A stretch of 64,000 nt of DNA from JAUWGC01 sp963753055 (lineage in GTDB: Bacteria; Bacteroidota; Bacteroidia; Bacteroidales; B18-G4): NCBI GenBank assembly GCA_963753055.1, contig CAVWAP010000001.1, positions 310,001 through 374,000 of the forward strand, given 5' to 3'. Made by a program: the position numbers and the translations under genes. Position 1 is the stretch's first letter. Each line of letters starts with the position of its first letter. The notes beneath the pieces were generated by a model. The model was not told the DNA's origin, did no database searches, and was given only the letters and a program-made list of their open reading frames with translations. Positions 54,329 through 63,781 of this stretch are shown piece by piece.

Positions 54329-55738
54329 TCAGCTTGCTAGAAAAAACTCGTCTTCGGACTGAAGTCTGATAATATACATCCCATTTGGCAGGCTACTGAC
54401 ATTAAATTCCAACTCATTATCCATAAACTCCCTTTCCAAAATCTTCTTTCCTTCAATAGCAAATAATGAAATCGACTTGCATCTTGCGTCTTGCATCTTG
54501 CGATCTTGCATCTTGCGATTGAATCTGATCCTAATAACATCCGATGCCGGATTTGGATAAATAATAAACGAATTCTCCTCAATCTCAACTGTTCCGGTGG
54601 GTAGGGGGATCATTTGTATCAAAGCCATTTGGGCATCATTAAAGAAATAACCTGCAGGATGCAGGTCGCTTAATTCATAGTAACCGTCAAATGCTCCGCT
54701 CCAGCCCCAGTTCATATGAAACAATTCTTCCGTGTTGTACCCATCACATACCCAGCCATGACCTCCGGTTGTTCCTGTGCCCCTGTAGATGACCGGACGA
54801 TTTTGATTTAACTCATTTGTTATCAGGTTTGTCCATTCTTCATCATTATACTGCGAACGATATACTTGCTGTAATTCATCCTGATACCGGAAATGATCCA
54901 TCATGGCTGCTCTCACATCGCTAACGAATGCAAGTGATGCAGTGGGAGCATATGCAGTAGTAAGCGATACCCCACAATGATAAATCAGGCGTGCAACCTC
55001 ATCATTATAATCATCAAGTGCATTTGGCATATTTATATAATCATAACCCGGTGACTCAAAATTTGCTGACATTTCACCATAGTCAGGTAGCATATAGGAA
55101 TGTTGGCCTTCCCCGTATGTTGGGTGTTCATAGTACCTTATTACCTGCGCCATGGCCACTGCAAAACATCCGGCAGGAACGTGATAATTCATTTGCTGAA
55201 CAACATTTGAATCAACAGGACAATACTCATTATAATACCTGGTCTGGTTCCAGGTCGTAGTAATTAGTGGGTCTATTGCAGACCTGACAGTGGCTGAGTT
55301 GTCCCCCTGATCTGTAGAATAATATTCCCATTTGCTCCGTATCTTATCAGTTGCCTGAAGATTATTATCCTTTATGAATGTGATTTGATCGCTGTAGCCT
55401 ATGATAAGTTCTTCAAGGGCAGGTGGCATCTCATTGATCTCAAAATGTCCGTTCTCTGAGAACCCTAATACAGGATATGTATTTTTTTCATTCGAAACCA
55501 GAACAAACCCGCCTGGCTTCATGTCAACGATAAAAATAGTAGGAGAGGAGAGGTTTGGATATAAGTGAAGACGCTGGACCTGGTAATTTTCAGCTTCATG
55601 ATTTACAAAATGAGCATATGCAACCTTAATGGCAATTTTTTGGGCCAGGTCGACCTTGATATTTTCTGATTTTGAGATTAAGGAGAATGCAAACAGAATA
55701 AAAATTCCAATAGTAATTACTTTCACTAAATTCTTCAT
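54329..55738 (-). CDS. C10 (streptopain-type) cysteine peptidase with T9SS sorting domain
   Basis: 469 residues. Signal peptide, Spi-type propeptide (about 28-135: KIAIKVAYAHF ... FVLVSNEKN), mature C10 domain with catalytic Cys191 in HVPAGCFAVAMAQVI and His327 in GGHGWVCDGY, then NWGWSGAFDGYYEL. The type-A sorting domain (YPNPASDVIRIRF ... LPNGMYIIRL) has a repeat-encoded insert (RKMQDRKMQDARCK) and ends soon after, at FFLAS, a few residues short of the usual end. A secreted protease. Confidence 0.92.
   Translation of the reverse strand: MKNLVKVITIGIFILFAFSLISKSENIKVDLAQKIAIKVAYAHFVNHEAENYQVQRLHLYPNLSSPTIFIVDMKPGGFVLVSNEKNTYPVLGFSENGHFEINEMPPALEELIIGYSDQITFIKDNNLQATDKIRSKWEYYSTDQGDNSATVRSAIDPLITTTWNQTRYYNEYCPVDSNVVQQMNYHVPAGCFAVAMAQVIRYYEHPTYGEGQHSYMLPDYGEMSANFESPGYDYINMPNALDDYNDEVARLIYHCGVSLTTAYAPTASLAFVSDVRAAMMDHFRYQDELQQVYRSQYNDEEWTNLITNELNQNRPVIYRGTGTTGGHGWVCDGYNTEELFHMNWGWSGAFDGYYELSDLHPAGYFFNDAQMALIQMIPLPTGTVEIEENSFIIYPNPASDVIRIRFNRKMQDRKMQDARCKSISLFAIEGKKILEREFMDNELEFNVSSLPNGMYIIRLQSEDEFFLAS
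54476..54520. repeat. CATCTTGCGTCTTG micro-repeat inside a sorting domain
   Basis: Five imperfect CTTGCAT/CTTGCGAT units encode the basic insert RKMQDRKMQDARCK (read on the minus strand) after the first strand of the T9SS domain. Confidence 0.75.
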
Positions 55739-55830
55739 AGCTCTTGATTAATCGGTTTATTATCTGGATGACAACTATATGATGAAAATCGTTGTGTATT
55801 GTTAATAAAATATTGCATTATTTTAGTAAA

Positions 55831-56709
55831 ATGAAAAAAGCGATATCCTTATTACTCGTTTTACTGGCATATGTTGTGGCAGCGGTAGCAGTTTATTTGC
55901 TCTATCCACTGGTAATAGACTACCATCCTATTACAATTGTAGCAATTTTAGACCTTGTTGCCACAGTGATCATTTTTGGTTTTAGTATGCTGGCTAACAA
56001 TTCCAGTATGTATGATCCGTACTGGAGTGTAGCACCTGTTCCAATCCTGGTATTCTGGGTATACGGTATTGAAGCTGCAGATGTTGTCTGGTACAGGCAA
56101 ATCCTTATCCTGTCCCTGGTCTTTATTTGGGGCTTCCGGTTGACTTTCAACTGGGTGAGAAGGTGGCAGGGCCTGAAGGATGAAGACTGGCGCTATACTA
56201 AATTCAGGACAAACTTCCCCAAACTACATTGGATCATCAGCTTCACTGGCATCCACCTGTTTCCAACCATCGTCGTACTGCTTGGATGCATTTCCGTCTA
56301 TCCGGCAATAACTTTCATTACTGAGCCTTTTGGATTATTCGATATTGTCGCTGGATTAGTTACACTGGCTGCTGTTTTCATTGAATACAAATCTGATGAA
56401 CAACTAGTAGCATTCCTGAGATCCGGACCTGCTAAAGGTTCTTTTCTTCAAACAGGTCTTTGGAAATATTCCCGCCATCCCAATTACTTTGGAGAGGTGC
56501 TCTTTTGGACAGGTTTATTCCTGTTTTCATTAAGGATCTCTTATTTCGAATGGTGGTTCCTGGCAGGACCTGTTGCCATGTGGGCCTTGTTCCTGTTTAT
56601 CAGCGTACCAATGATGGATAAAAGGATGCTGGAACGTAAAGAAGGGTATCGTGAATATATGAAGAGGACGTCGGGGTTGATTCTTTGGCCCCCGAAAGAG
56701 AAATCATAG
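55831..56709 (+). CDS. DUF1295 / steroid-5-alpha-reductase-like membrane protein
   Basis: 292 residues from the ATG at 55831. About seven membrane helices. The C-terminal signature LWKYSRHPNYFGEVLFWTG (about 213-231) is diagnostic of the DUF1295/isoprenylcysteine methyltransferase-steroid reductase superfamily, preceded by GFRLTFNWVRRWQG. It probably reduces or methylates a lipid using a cytosolic cofactor. Monocistronic, with repeats behind it. Confidence 0.88.
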   Translation: MKKAISLLLVLLAYVVAAVAVYLLYPLVIDYHPITIVAILDLVATVIIFGFSMLANNSSMYDPYWSVAPVPILVFWVYGIEAADVVWYRQILILSLVFIWGFRLTFNWVRRWQGLKDEDWRYTKFRTNFPKLHWIISFTGIHLFPTIVVLLGCISVYPAITFITEPFGLFDIVAGLVTLAAVFIEYKSDEQLVAFLRSGPAKGSFLQTGLWKYSRHPNYFGEVLFWTGLFLFSLRISYFEWWFLAGPVAMWALFLFISVPMMDKRMLERKEGYREYMKRTSGLILWPPKEKS

Positions 56710-56748
56710 CACCATGTTCACATGTACGCATTGAGCATGTATGATTTA

Positions 56749-56855
56749 CCCTTCGACTCCGCTCAGGGTGACAGCTTTGTTTTTTTCGCGAGAGAATGGT
56801 CGAGGTACAAAAAAGATATATAGCCAGGACTGTCACCCCGAGCGAAGTCGAGGGG
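56749..56855. repeat. Inverted pair of CCCTTCGACTCCGCTCAGGG elements
   Basis: CCCTTCGACTCCGCTCAGGG plus TGACAG (56749-56774) is repeated in inverse as CTGTCACCCCGAGCGAAGTC plus GAGGGG (56830-56855) with about 55 bases between. The tRNA-Pro-like pieces elsewhere carry related CCCTTCGA inserts. Confidence 0.7.
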
Positions 56856-57002
56856 CTAGGTACTAAACGATGGAAAAACTATTACAAACCTCAAATAACC
56901 GTAAACCAATTTTAGGATTAAATTTTAAGTGTAAATGTATATTAGGATTTAAGTAAAAACCGTAAACTTTTTTTAGGACGACACAATTTTATTATTTGTT
57001 AA

Positions 57003-57045
57003 ATGCGAACATGCGAACATGTGAACATGTGTCCATGTGTAAATG
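57003..57045. repeat. GCGAACATG tandem repeat
   Basis: About five units of (GC/GT)GAACATG degrade into GTGTCCATGTGTAAATG, just beyond the cysteate synthase stop. Confidence 0.65.
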
Positions 57046-57047
57046 AA

Positions 57048-58343
57048 TCACCCAAATAATTCCTGGATCTTCTCCTTAAACTCCCCAAAATCCGGGTCAA
57101 TATCAAATATAAGTTCTGGCTTCAGGTAAAAAAGCACTTTGTCATGCTTATACCTTTCTTCACCACCACCAGTGATATTCAACATGATTGCAGCATCTTT
57201 CTCAACTTTCCCCTCTTTCACAGCATTGACCAGTGAAGCTGTAGCAATTGCCGCTGCGGGATGGATATCAATTCCTTCGGTTTGCTCGAACAATTTTGCG
57301 GCTTCTTTTGCTTCATCATTGCTTGCAACCAGCACTTCTCCATCACTGTCTGATAAAGCATCAAAAAGTCCACCTGCCAGGGAATAAGGTGGTTTCCTGT
57401 TTGACAAGACTTTTGCATCAATTTCTTCAACCTGCTTTCTCGCAAGGTCATCATCCAGTGGAAGAAGGTCTCTCGACCTTGCTTCCCATGCATCAGCAAT
57501 AGGCTTGAAAGGGAGGTTTTGCGATACCATCAGCTTCATTTTCCTGTTCCCATAATTCCCGTCTTCAATCAATCGGAGATTAGCCTCCCATGCTGCGATG
57601 GCACCTGTGCCACTGCCGACAGCCTGGAAATAGTAATCAGGTATCCTGCCCATTTCAGTTGCTGCGGATAGAACAGTTGTGCCCATCCCATCACGCCTTG
57701 CGACATTTTTGGCTCCGCCCTCAGCAATGAAATTATCAACCTGGACCGCCAGGTTGGAAAGGTGGATAGCATCAAAATAATCACCTCCACTCCGGGAAGC
57801 GATCAACTTGACATTATCGTTCAGGGGAGCATCAAACCAGAGAGCATCAAGATTATCTTCAGGTATCGTTAGAAGAAGAGGTATGTTATTGTCTGAGCAT
57901 ACTCTTGCAAATGAGCGAGCTGTATTGCCTGCTGAAGCAACCACCAATATCTTTTCCTGGTCCGGGCTCATCCTGGCACATACAGCATAAGCTTCCGTTT
58001 CCTTGAAGGAGCATGTTTGCATCACTGCTCCTTTCTCAGGCCAGTAACCGCTGAAAGTAATATATAAATTACTCAGGTCCAGCGCTTTTGCCAGTCCGTT
58101 ACTTTTAAAGGTAACAGGTGCCGAAGATCCTTTAAGCAAGCGTTGGATAGGCAGCCAGTCCGAAAACTTATAAATGCCATATTTGTTATCCCTGACCTTT
58201 AATTGCCTGCTCTCATAATTGGCTCGTATCAATCCTGGTCCTTCATTACCCGGTGCTTCAAGAAGCCAACCGCTATCTTCAAAGATCTTACCTGAAGCAA
58301 TGGATTGGAGCTTGTATCTGGTTTTATCAAAAGCTAAACTCAT
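57048..58343 (-). CDS. Cysteate synthase (PLP-dependent, threonine-synthase-like)
   Basis: 431 residues from the ATG at 58343. Fold type II PLP enzyme: the PLP lysine in TCSFKETEAY (Lys114), cofactor phosphate site in ASAGNTARSFA, and glycine loop NITGGGEERYK near the C-terminus. The pattern matches the archaeal/Bacteroidota cysteate synthases, which make L-cysteate from phosphoserine and sulfite. In Bacteroidota cysteate is the head-group precursor of sulfonolipids such as capnine. Other sulfonolipid genes are not in this window. Threonine synthase is the main alternative. Confidence 0.8.
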   Translation of the reverse strand: MSLAFDKTRYKLQSIASGKIFEDSGWLLEAPGNEGPGLIRANYESRQLKVRDNKYGIYKFSDWLPIQRLLKGSSAPVTFKSNGLAKALDLSNLYITFSGYWPEKGAVMQTCSFKETEAYAVCARMSPDQEKILVVASAGNTARSFARVCSDNNIPLLLTIPEDNLDALWFDAPLNDNVKLIASRSGGDYFDAIHLSNLAVQVDNFIAEGGAKNVARRDGMGTTVLSAATEMGRIPDYYFQAVGSGTGAIAAWEANLRLIEDGNYGNRKMKLMVSQNLPFKPIADAWEARSRDLLPLDDDLARKQVEEIDAKVLSNRKPPYSLAGGLFDALSDSDGEVLVASNDEAKEAAKLFEQTEGIDIHPAAAIATASLVNAVKEGKVEKDAAIMLNITGGGEERYKHDKVLFYLKPELIFDIDPDFGEFKEKIQELFG

Positions 58344-58503
58344 GTATAGGATAAATTTGAGAAGCAAAAGTAATAAAAAGTATCCGCCTCCTGCTATTTA
58401 AATTTCTTTCAAATAAGAGTAATTACTGTCATTCCGTTTATTGATTCCCCAACATTTTATAAATTTAGCATGGCATTTGCGAAAAGAACCAAACCACCCA
58501 TTT

Positions 58504-59787
58504 ATGATCAAGCACATGGCACTGATTTACAGCATCATCCTGCTTATGATGTTATGTATCACAACCCCCGGACAACAAACCACCTGTCCACAAGACTTAA
58601 ATCAAGATCACAACACTTTAACCCCCCGCGAAATTGAGGAAGGATGGGTTTTGTTATTTGATGGCAAAACTACCCTGGGATGGCGAGGCTTCAAACAAGA
58701 CCAGGTTGGAGCAGGGTGGCAGGTAATAGACGGTAACCTGGTTACCTTAGGTAAAGGAGGTGACCTGGGCGGTGATATTATTACTGATGGCCAATATGAG
58801 GATTTCGAGCTATACCTTGAATGGGCAGTAATTGAAGCAGGCAACAGCGGCATATTTTTCCATATCCTGGAACATGACTACCCAACAATTTATGCTACCG
58901 GGCCGGAATATCAATTACTTGATGACCTGGGTTACCCTCATAAACTGGAAGACTGGCAGCTGACCGGTGCCAACTATGCCATGCATGTTGCTTACAATAA
59001 GGTGCTGATGCCTGTCGGTGAGTTCAACTCCAGCAGGATCATCGTTAAAGACCGTATGGTTCAACACTGGCTGAATGGCAACATGGTTGTTGAGTACGAG
59101 CTGTGGACCGATGACTGGAAAGAAATGGTGTCAAACAGCAAATGGAAGGATTACCCGGGCTACGGATTGGCCTGGACCGGACATATCGGACTTCAGGATC
59201 ATGGCGACACGATTAAGTTCAGAAATATAAAAGTGAGAGACTTAACAGACCCTGGTGTATCAATATTCAATGGAGATAATCTGGATGGGTGGACCATCCA
59301 TGGTACTGAGAAATGGTATGTTGAACAGGGTGAGATGGTTTGTGAAAGCGGACCCGATGCCAAGTATGGTTATTTGTCGACAAAAAATAAGTACAAGGAT
59401 TTTATATTGCGCCTGGAGTTTAAACAGGAAGCGGATGGGAACAGTGGAGTGTTCTTTAGATCATCTGTTGATGGAATCAAGATCCAGGGCTGGCAGGTTG
59501 AGGTTGCCCCTCGAGGAAATGATACAGGTGGTATTTATGAGTCCTACGGAAGGGGATGGTTGGCAAAAATCCCTGATGAGAAAGAAAACATACTTAAGCA
59601 AGATGAATGGAACAGCATGGTGATCCTGGTGCAGGGCAACAGGGTGATGACCTGGCTGAATAATGAATTAATGACTGACCTGGAAGATGAGCTTATTGGT
59701 GAAGCGACCGGCTCTGTTGCTCTGCAAATCCACGATGGTGGGGGTATTAAAGTCCGTTGGAAGAATATCTTTTTAAGAGAATTATAA
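58504..59787 (+). CDS. Double DUF1080 protein (3-keto-disaccharide hydrolase)
   Basis: 427 residues from the ATG at 58504, with a signal peptide (cut near TTPGQ). Two 3-keto-disaccharide hydrolase (DUF1080) domains in tandem: first WVLLFDGKTTLGWRGF with GNSGIFFHI, second SIFNGDNLDGWTIHG with GNSGVFFRS. Such enzymes cleave 3-keto-glycosides, usually outside the cytoplasm. First gene of an apparent operon with DoxX, Gfo/Idh/MocA and a TIM-barrel isomerase. The double form is common in Bacteroidota. Confidence 0.9.
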   Translation: MIKHMALIYSIILLMMLCITTPGQQTTCPQDLNQDHNTLTPREIEEGWVLLFDGKTTLGWRGFKQDQVGAGWQVIDGNLVTLGKGGDLGGDIITDGQYEDFELYLEWAVIEAGNSGIFFHILEHDYPTIYATGPEYQLLDDLGYPHKLEDWQLTGANYAMHVAYNKVLMPVGEFNSSRIIVKDRMVQHWLNGNMVVEYELWTDDWKEMVSNSKWKDYPGYGLAWTGHIGLQDHGDTIKFRNIKVRDLTDPGVSIFNGDNLDGWTIHGTEKWYVEQGEMVCESGPDAKYGYLSTKNKYKDFILRLEFKQEADGNSGVFFRSSVDGIKIQGWQVEVAPRGNDTGGIYESYGRGWLAKIPDEKENILKQDEWNSMVILVQGNRVMTWLNNELMTDLEDELIGEATGSVALQIHDGGGIKVRWKNIFLREL

Positions 59788-59806
59788 AACCTTCTACAAT
59801 CAATTT

Positions 59807-60304
59807 ATGGTAAAGGGAATATTTGATTACACAAAAGCACAACTTTTCTGGCTTGTAACCTTACGTGTTTTAATTGGCTGGCATTTCCTTTATGAGGGCT
59901 TGGTGAAGCTGGTTAACCCCAATTGGTCGAGCGTAGGTTTCTTACTTGACTCTGAAGGCATCTTCAAAGGGGTTTTTCATTCACTTGCAGCTGATCCGGG
60001 CATTCTCAACGCAACGGATTTTTTGAATATCTGGGGCCTCATTGCAATAGGGGTAAGCCTGATAATAGGTTTATTTTCGAAATGGGCCACCATTGCAGGT
60101 ATTGTTCTGCTATCATTCTATTACTTGTCGCACCCGCCATTTGTAGGATTAATCTATGACATGCCGATGGAAGGAAGTTATCTGGCAGTAAATAAAATAC
60201 TCATTGAACTTGTGGCACTGATTGTTCTGATGTTGTTCCCAACGAGCAAGCAGGTGGGGCTTGACAGGTTTATTTTCAAAACTAATTATGGACGACCAGA
60301 ATAA
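59807..60304 (+). CDS. DoxX-family membrane protein
   Basis: 165 residues with four membrane helices. Motif LRVLIGWHFLYEGLVKLVNP is typical of DoxX, with FSKWATIAGIVLLSFYYLSH later. The role in 3-keto-sugar operons is not established; electron transfer to quinones for the sugar oxidase is a plausible guess. It follows the DUF1080 gene by 19 bases and overlaps the next gene by 17. Confidence 0.88.
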   Translation: MVKGIFDYTKAQLFWLVTLRVLIGWHFLYEGLVKLVNPNWSSVGFLLDSEGIFKGVFHSLAADPGILNATDFLNIWGLIAIGVSLIIGLFSKWATIAGIVLLSFYYLSHPPFVGLIYDMPMEGSYLAVNKILIELVALIVLMLFPTSKQVGLDRFIFKTNYGRPE

Positions 60305-61842
60305 AGGTAAGATCAACAGAAGAGACCTGATCAAGGGATTGGCTACTATCCCTGTTCTTGGTGCTTTTGCTTTTGGATGGTTCAGAAAGCAGCGGTATAA
60401 CAAGTTACTCAAAAGTGTAATTCAGGAAGAAGTTAAGCTGGATGCCGTTAACCCTCTGGCAATAAGACAAGTACCTAAGGATCGAAAGATTCGCCTGGGC
60501 ATTATTGGTTCTGGCGGAAGAGGAAGGGCACTCATGAAGGCAGCCGGGTTCATCAATCCTGAAACGGTTGACAGCTGGAAAGAAAGTGCCCTGGAAAACA
60601 GAACAGATGACAGGTATGAAATGTTCCTGGGCCAGGAAGACCTGAATATTGAATTCAATGGTGTATGTGATGTTTATGATATTAATGCTGACAGAGGCCT
60701 GGCAGCAGCAGCCAACATCTATCGGGAAGGAAGTGAGGGAAAGCAGGGCAATTGCTCCAAAAAGATACAGAAACTACAAGGACCTTCTGGCTGCAGATGA
60801 TATTGATGCAGTGATAATTGCCACACCCGATCATTGGCATGCAAGAATGTCGATCGATGCCGCCCGGATGGGTAAACATGTTTATTGTGAAAAACCCATG
60901 ACCTGGACAGTACCTGAAACATATGAGGTCCTGAATGCTGTAAAGGAAACCGGGATAGTCTTTCAGCTGGGCCACCAGCTGCGCCAGACAGAGAGTTATT
61001 TTAAAGCCAGGGAGGCAATACAAAAAGGGATCCTTGGGAAAATTACCCTTGTAGAAGTAACCACCAACAGGAATCATCCATCAGGGGCCTGGGTATACCA
61101 GATTGATGAGGAAGCTGGCCCTGGCAATATTGACTGGGACCAGTTTCTTGGACCGGCACCTTATCACCCTTTTAGCCTCGAAAGATTTTTCAGGTGGCGT
61201 TGCTGGTGGGATTACAGCACCGGCCTTTCAGGTGATCTTTTTACACATGAATATGATGCCATGAACCAGATTCTCAACCTGGGCATTCCGCATTCTGCAG
61301 TCTCCTCAGGAGGAATTTATTTTTATAAGGACGGCCGGACAGTGCCTGATGTACTCCAGCAGGTCTTTGAATACCCTGACCAGGACCTTTCTTTGCTTTA
61401 CAGTGCTACACTGGCTAATGATAAGGGACGAGGACGGGTCATCATGGGGCATGATGCGCATATGGAAGTGGGCAGTGACCTGAAGATCTATGCTGAGCCC
61501 GGATCGACCAGGTATAAAAAGAAAATTGAGGAAAAACTGATTGACCCTGAGCTGCCAATATATTCCTTTACACCAGGGCTCAAGCAGGTTGATGCCATAA
61601 CATCTGCCACTGAGCAATATTTTGCCGGACGGGGCCTGCTCTACACATACCGTGGAGGCAAACGTGTAGATACTTCACACCTGCATATAAAAGAATGGAT
61701 AGATTGCATACGGGAAGGAACACAGCCAAGCTGTAATATTGATGCTGGTTTCGAAGAAGCCATGACTGCCCACATGGGAACAATTGCTTATAGGGAAAAC
61801 AGAAAAGTCTATTGGGATAAGGATAAACAAGAAATTATATAA
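60288..61842 (+). CDS. Gfo/Idh/MocA oxidoreductase, twin-arginine type, frameshifted
   Basis: Frames 60288-60800 and 60649-61842 join near 60725-60745 into one protein of about 515 residues. It has a twin-Arg-like start (INRRDLIKG), Rossmann motif GIIGSGGRGRA, and then DAVIIATPDHWHA and CEKPMTW, the classic Gfo/Idh/MocA cofactor and lysine motifs. Exported NAD(P)-binding oxidoreductases of this kind oxidise glycosides at C3. The frameshift may be real or an assembly error. Its start overlaps the DoxX stop by 17 bases. Confidence 0.85.
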
Positions 61843-61849
61843 TCTCATT

Positions 61850-62701
61850 ATGATATCACGAAGAAGTTTTATCAAAGGTGTATCTGCAACAGTGGCAGCA
61901 AGCTTTTTTCTGCCTCAGGAATTATCCGCATTTGCACCAACAAAATTTATTGGAATCCAGCTTTACACCTTGCATAAGCAGGTGAAAGAAAACTTTTTGG
62001 GCTCATTGCATAAGATTGCTGCTATCGGATATAATTCAATTGAGGCTGCCGGGTATGCTGAAGGGAAATTTTATGGCTACGCCCCCAGGGAATACAAAAA
62101 GGTCACAACCGATATGGGATTGTTTCCGGTCAGCACACATACGAATGTAGACCTTATGGGAGCTCAAAGGATTATTGATGACACCCTCGAAGCCGGCCAT
62201 AAGTACCTTGTTGTACCATCCATTCCTTCTGCGGAAAGAACATCCCTGGATCATTATAAGAAAATAGCGGATCAGTTTAATGAGATAGGGCTATTGTGCA
62301 ATGCCTCAGGACTAAAGTTTGGATACCACAACCATGCTTTTGAGTTTGATGCCATGGAAGGAGCAATCCCTTATGAAGTTTTATTGGATGAAACGCAACC
62401 TGACCTTGTAACCATGCAAGTAGACTTTTTCTGGATGGTTTATGGTGGCGGCAACCCAATGGATTACTTTATCAGGTATCCCGGGCGTTTTGGGCTGTGG
62501 CATATCAAGGATATGGATAATAAGGATAATAAGGAATCAACCGAGATAGGTAGTGGCATCATCGACTGGCCAAATATCTTTCGTGAAAAAGAGATGGCTG
62601 GAATGGAATATTACTTCCTTGAGCAGGAACACTTTAAAATTGATCCTTTTAAAAGCATTGAACAGAGCTACAAGTACCTGGCGAATTTGAAATGTGATTA
62701 A
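61850..62701 (+). CDS. Sugar phosphate isomerase/epimerase-like TIM barrel, Tat-exported
   Basis: 283 residues from the ATG at 61850, 7 bases after the previous stop. Twin-arginine signal (SRRSFIKG), then an AP-endonuclease-2/xylose-isomerase-type TIM barrel: FIGIQLYTLH, GYNSIEAAGY, FGYHNHAFEF and MQVDFFW, which hold the metal ligands. Members of these operons include 3-keto-glucose isomerases or epimerases. Operon context supports glycoside breakdown. Confidence 0.88.
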   Translation: MISRRSFIKGVSATVAASFFLPQELSAFAPTKFIGIQLYTLHKQVKENFLGSLHKIAAIGYNSIEAAGYAEGKFYGYAPREYKKVTTDMGLFPVSTHTNVDLMGAQRIIDDTLEAGHKYLVVPSIPSAERTSLDHYKKIADQFNEIGLLCNASGLKFGYHNHAFEFDAMEGAIPYEVLLDETQPDLVTMQVDFFWMVYGGGNPMDYFIRYPGRFGLWHIKDMDNKDNKESTEIGSGIIDWPNIFREKEMAGMEYYFLEQEHFKIDPFKSIEQSYKYLANLKCD

Positions 62702-62703
62702 GC

Positions 62704-63756
62704 ATGGATAAGCCCGAAATACGTACTGGCATTATTGGTTATGGTCTCTCTGGAAAGGTTTTTCACGCCCCTTTCCTGGAAGCGATGGAAGGCTTTAATT
62801 TATGCAGTATTGTTGAAAGGCATGGTAGCACTGCTTTAGACACATATCCCGGAGTATATCTTGCCAGGGATTTTGAAGAGCTGCTTAAAGATAATGAGCT
62901 TGATCTCATAGTAGTCTGCACGCCTAACACCCTGCATTATCCCATGGTTAAGTCCTGCCTGGAAGCAGGCAAGCATGTTGTGGTAGAAAAGCCCTTTGTG
63001 CCTACAGCCAATGAAGCGGATGAGCTGATTCGATTGGCAGAGGATGCTGATCGGAAGATATTTGTTTATCATAACCGGAGATGGGATGGAGATTTTCTGA
63101 CCATCAGGAAGTTGTTAAATCAGGATTTGCTTGGTGAAGTACTTGAATATGAGGCACATTTCGACAGGTACAGGCCTGAAATGCCAGAAAAAGCATGGCG
63201 TGATGAAGACAAGCCCGGTGGAGGTATCGTTTATGACCTGGGTTCCCATCTGATTGATCAGGCGCTGGTCTTGTTTGGTATGCCCAATGCGGTATTTGCG
63301 GATATCAAAACTCAAAGGGTTGGAGGTGATGTTGATGATTATTTTTCCATTCAACTTTTTTATCCGGATAAGACTGCTATCCTGAAAGCAGGAATGATGA
63401 TAAAGGAACAAGGCCCCAGGTTTATAATTCATGGAAGAAATGGTTCTTATATCAAATCCGGACTGGACCCCCAGGAAGGGGCATTAAAAGAGGGCAAGAC
63501 CCCGCTGGGTGAAGGCTGGGGCCATGAAGAACCGGACAACTGGGGGAAACTGAGCTATGAGAAAAAAGGCAAAAGTTTTTCCGAGAGCGTAAGGACAGAG
63601 CCCGGGGCCTACCAGGATTTTTATAGCAATGTTTATGATGTCTTGATAAAAGGGAAGGAAATGGTGGTTACACCTCAGCAGGCTGGTGATGTCATTTATA
63701 TCATTGAGCTGGCTTTTGAAAGCAGTGCCGCCAGGGCCCTCAGAAAAATAGATTGA
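62704..63756 (+). CDS. Gfo/Idh/MocA-family oxidoreductase (cytoplasmic)
   Basis: 350 residues. Rossmann motif TGIIGYGLSGKVFHAPF, then VVCTPNTLHYP and the catalytic lysine in VVVEKPFVP, followed by a C-terminal alpha/beta domain with GGGIVYDLGSHLIDQA, which is typical of the YhhX/inositol-dehydrogenase branch. No export signal, unlike its neighbours, so it likely reduces the 3-keto-sugar back or oxidises it inside the cell. Starts 2 bases after the isomerase stop. Confidence 0.9.
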   Translation: MDKPEIRTGIIGYGLSGKVFHAPFLEAMEGFNLCSIVERHGSTALDTYPGVYLARDFEELLKDNELDLIVVCTPNTLHYPMVKSCLEAGKHVVVEKPFVPTANEADELIRLAEDADRKIFVYHNRRWDGDFLTIRKLLNQDLLGEVLEYEAHFDRYRPEMPEKAWRDEDKPGGGIVYDLGSHLIDQALVLFGMPNAVFADIKTQRVGGDVDDYFSIQLFYPDKTAILKAGMMIKEQGPRFIIHGRNGSYIKSGLDPQEGALKEGKTPLGEGWGHEEPDNWGKLSYEKKGKSFSESVRTEPGAYQDFYSNVYDVLIKGKEMVVTPQQAGDVIYIIELAFESSAARALRKID

Positions 63757-63781
63757 TATTCTAACACTTAAAAATATACCT

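Larger units (their letters stand above)
56710..57047. other. Spacer with two repeat types and no gene
   Basis: Contains an inverted CCCTTCGACT element pair, a TTTTAGGATTTAA-type stretch (about 56912-56975) and GCGAACATG repeats. No gene or RNA recognised. Confidence 0.6.
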
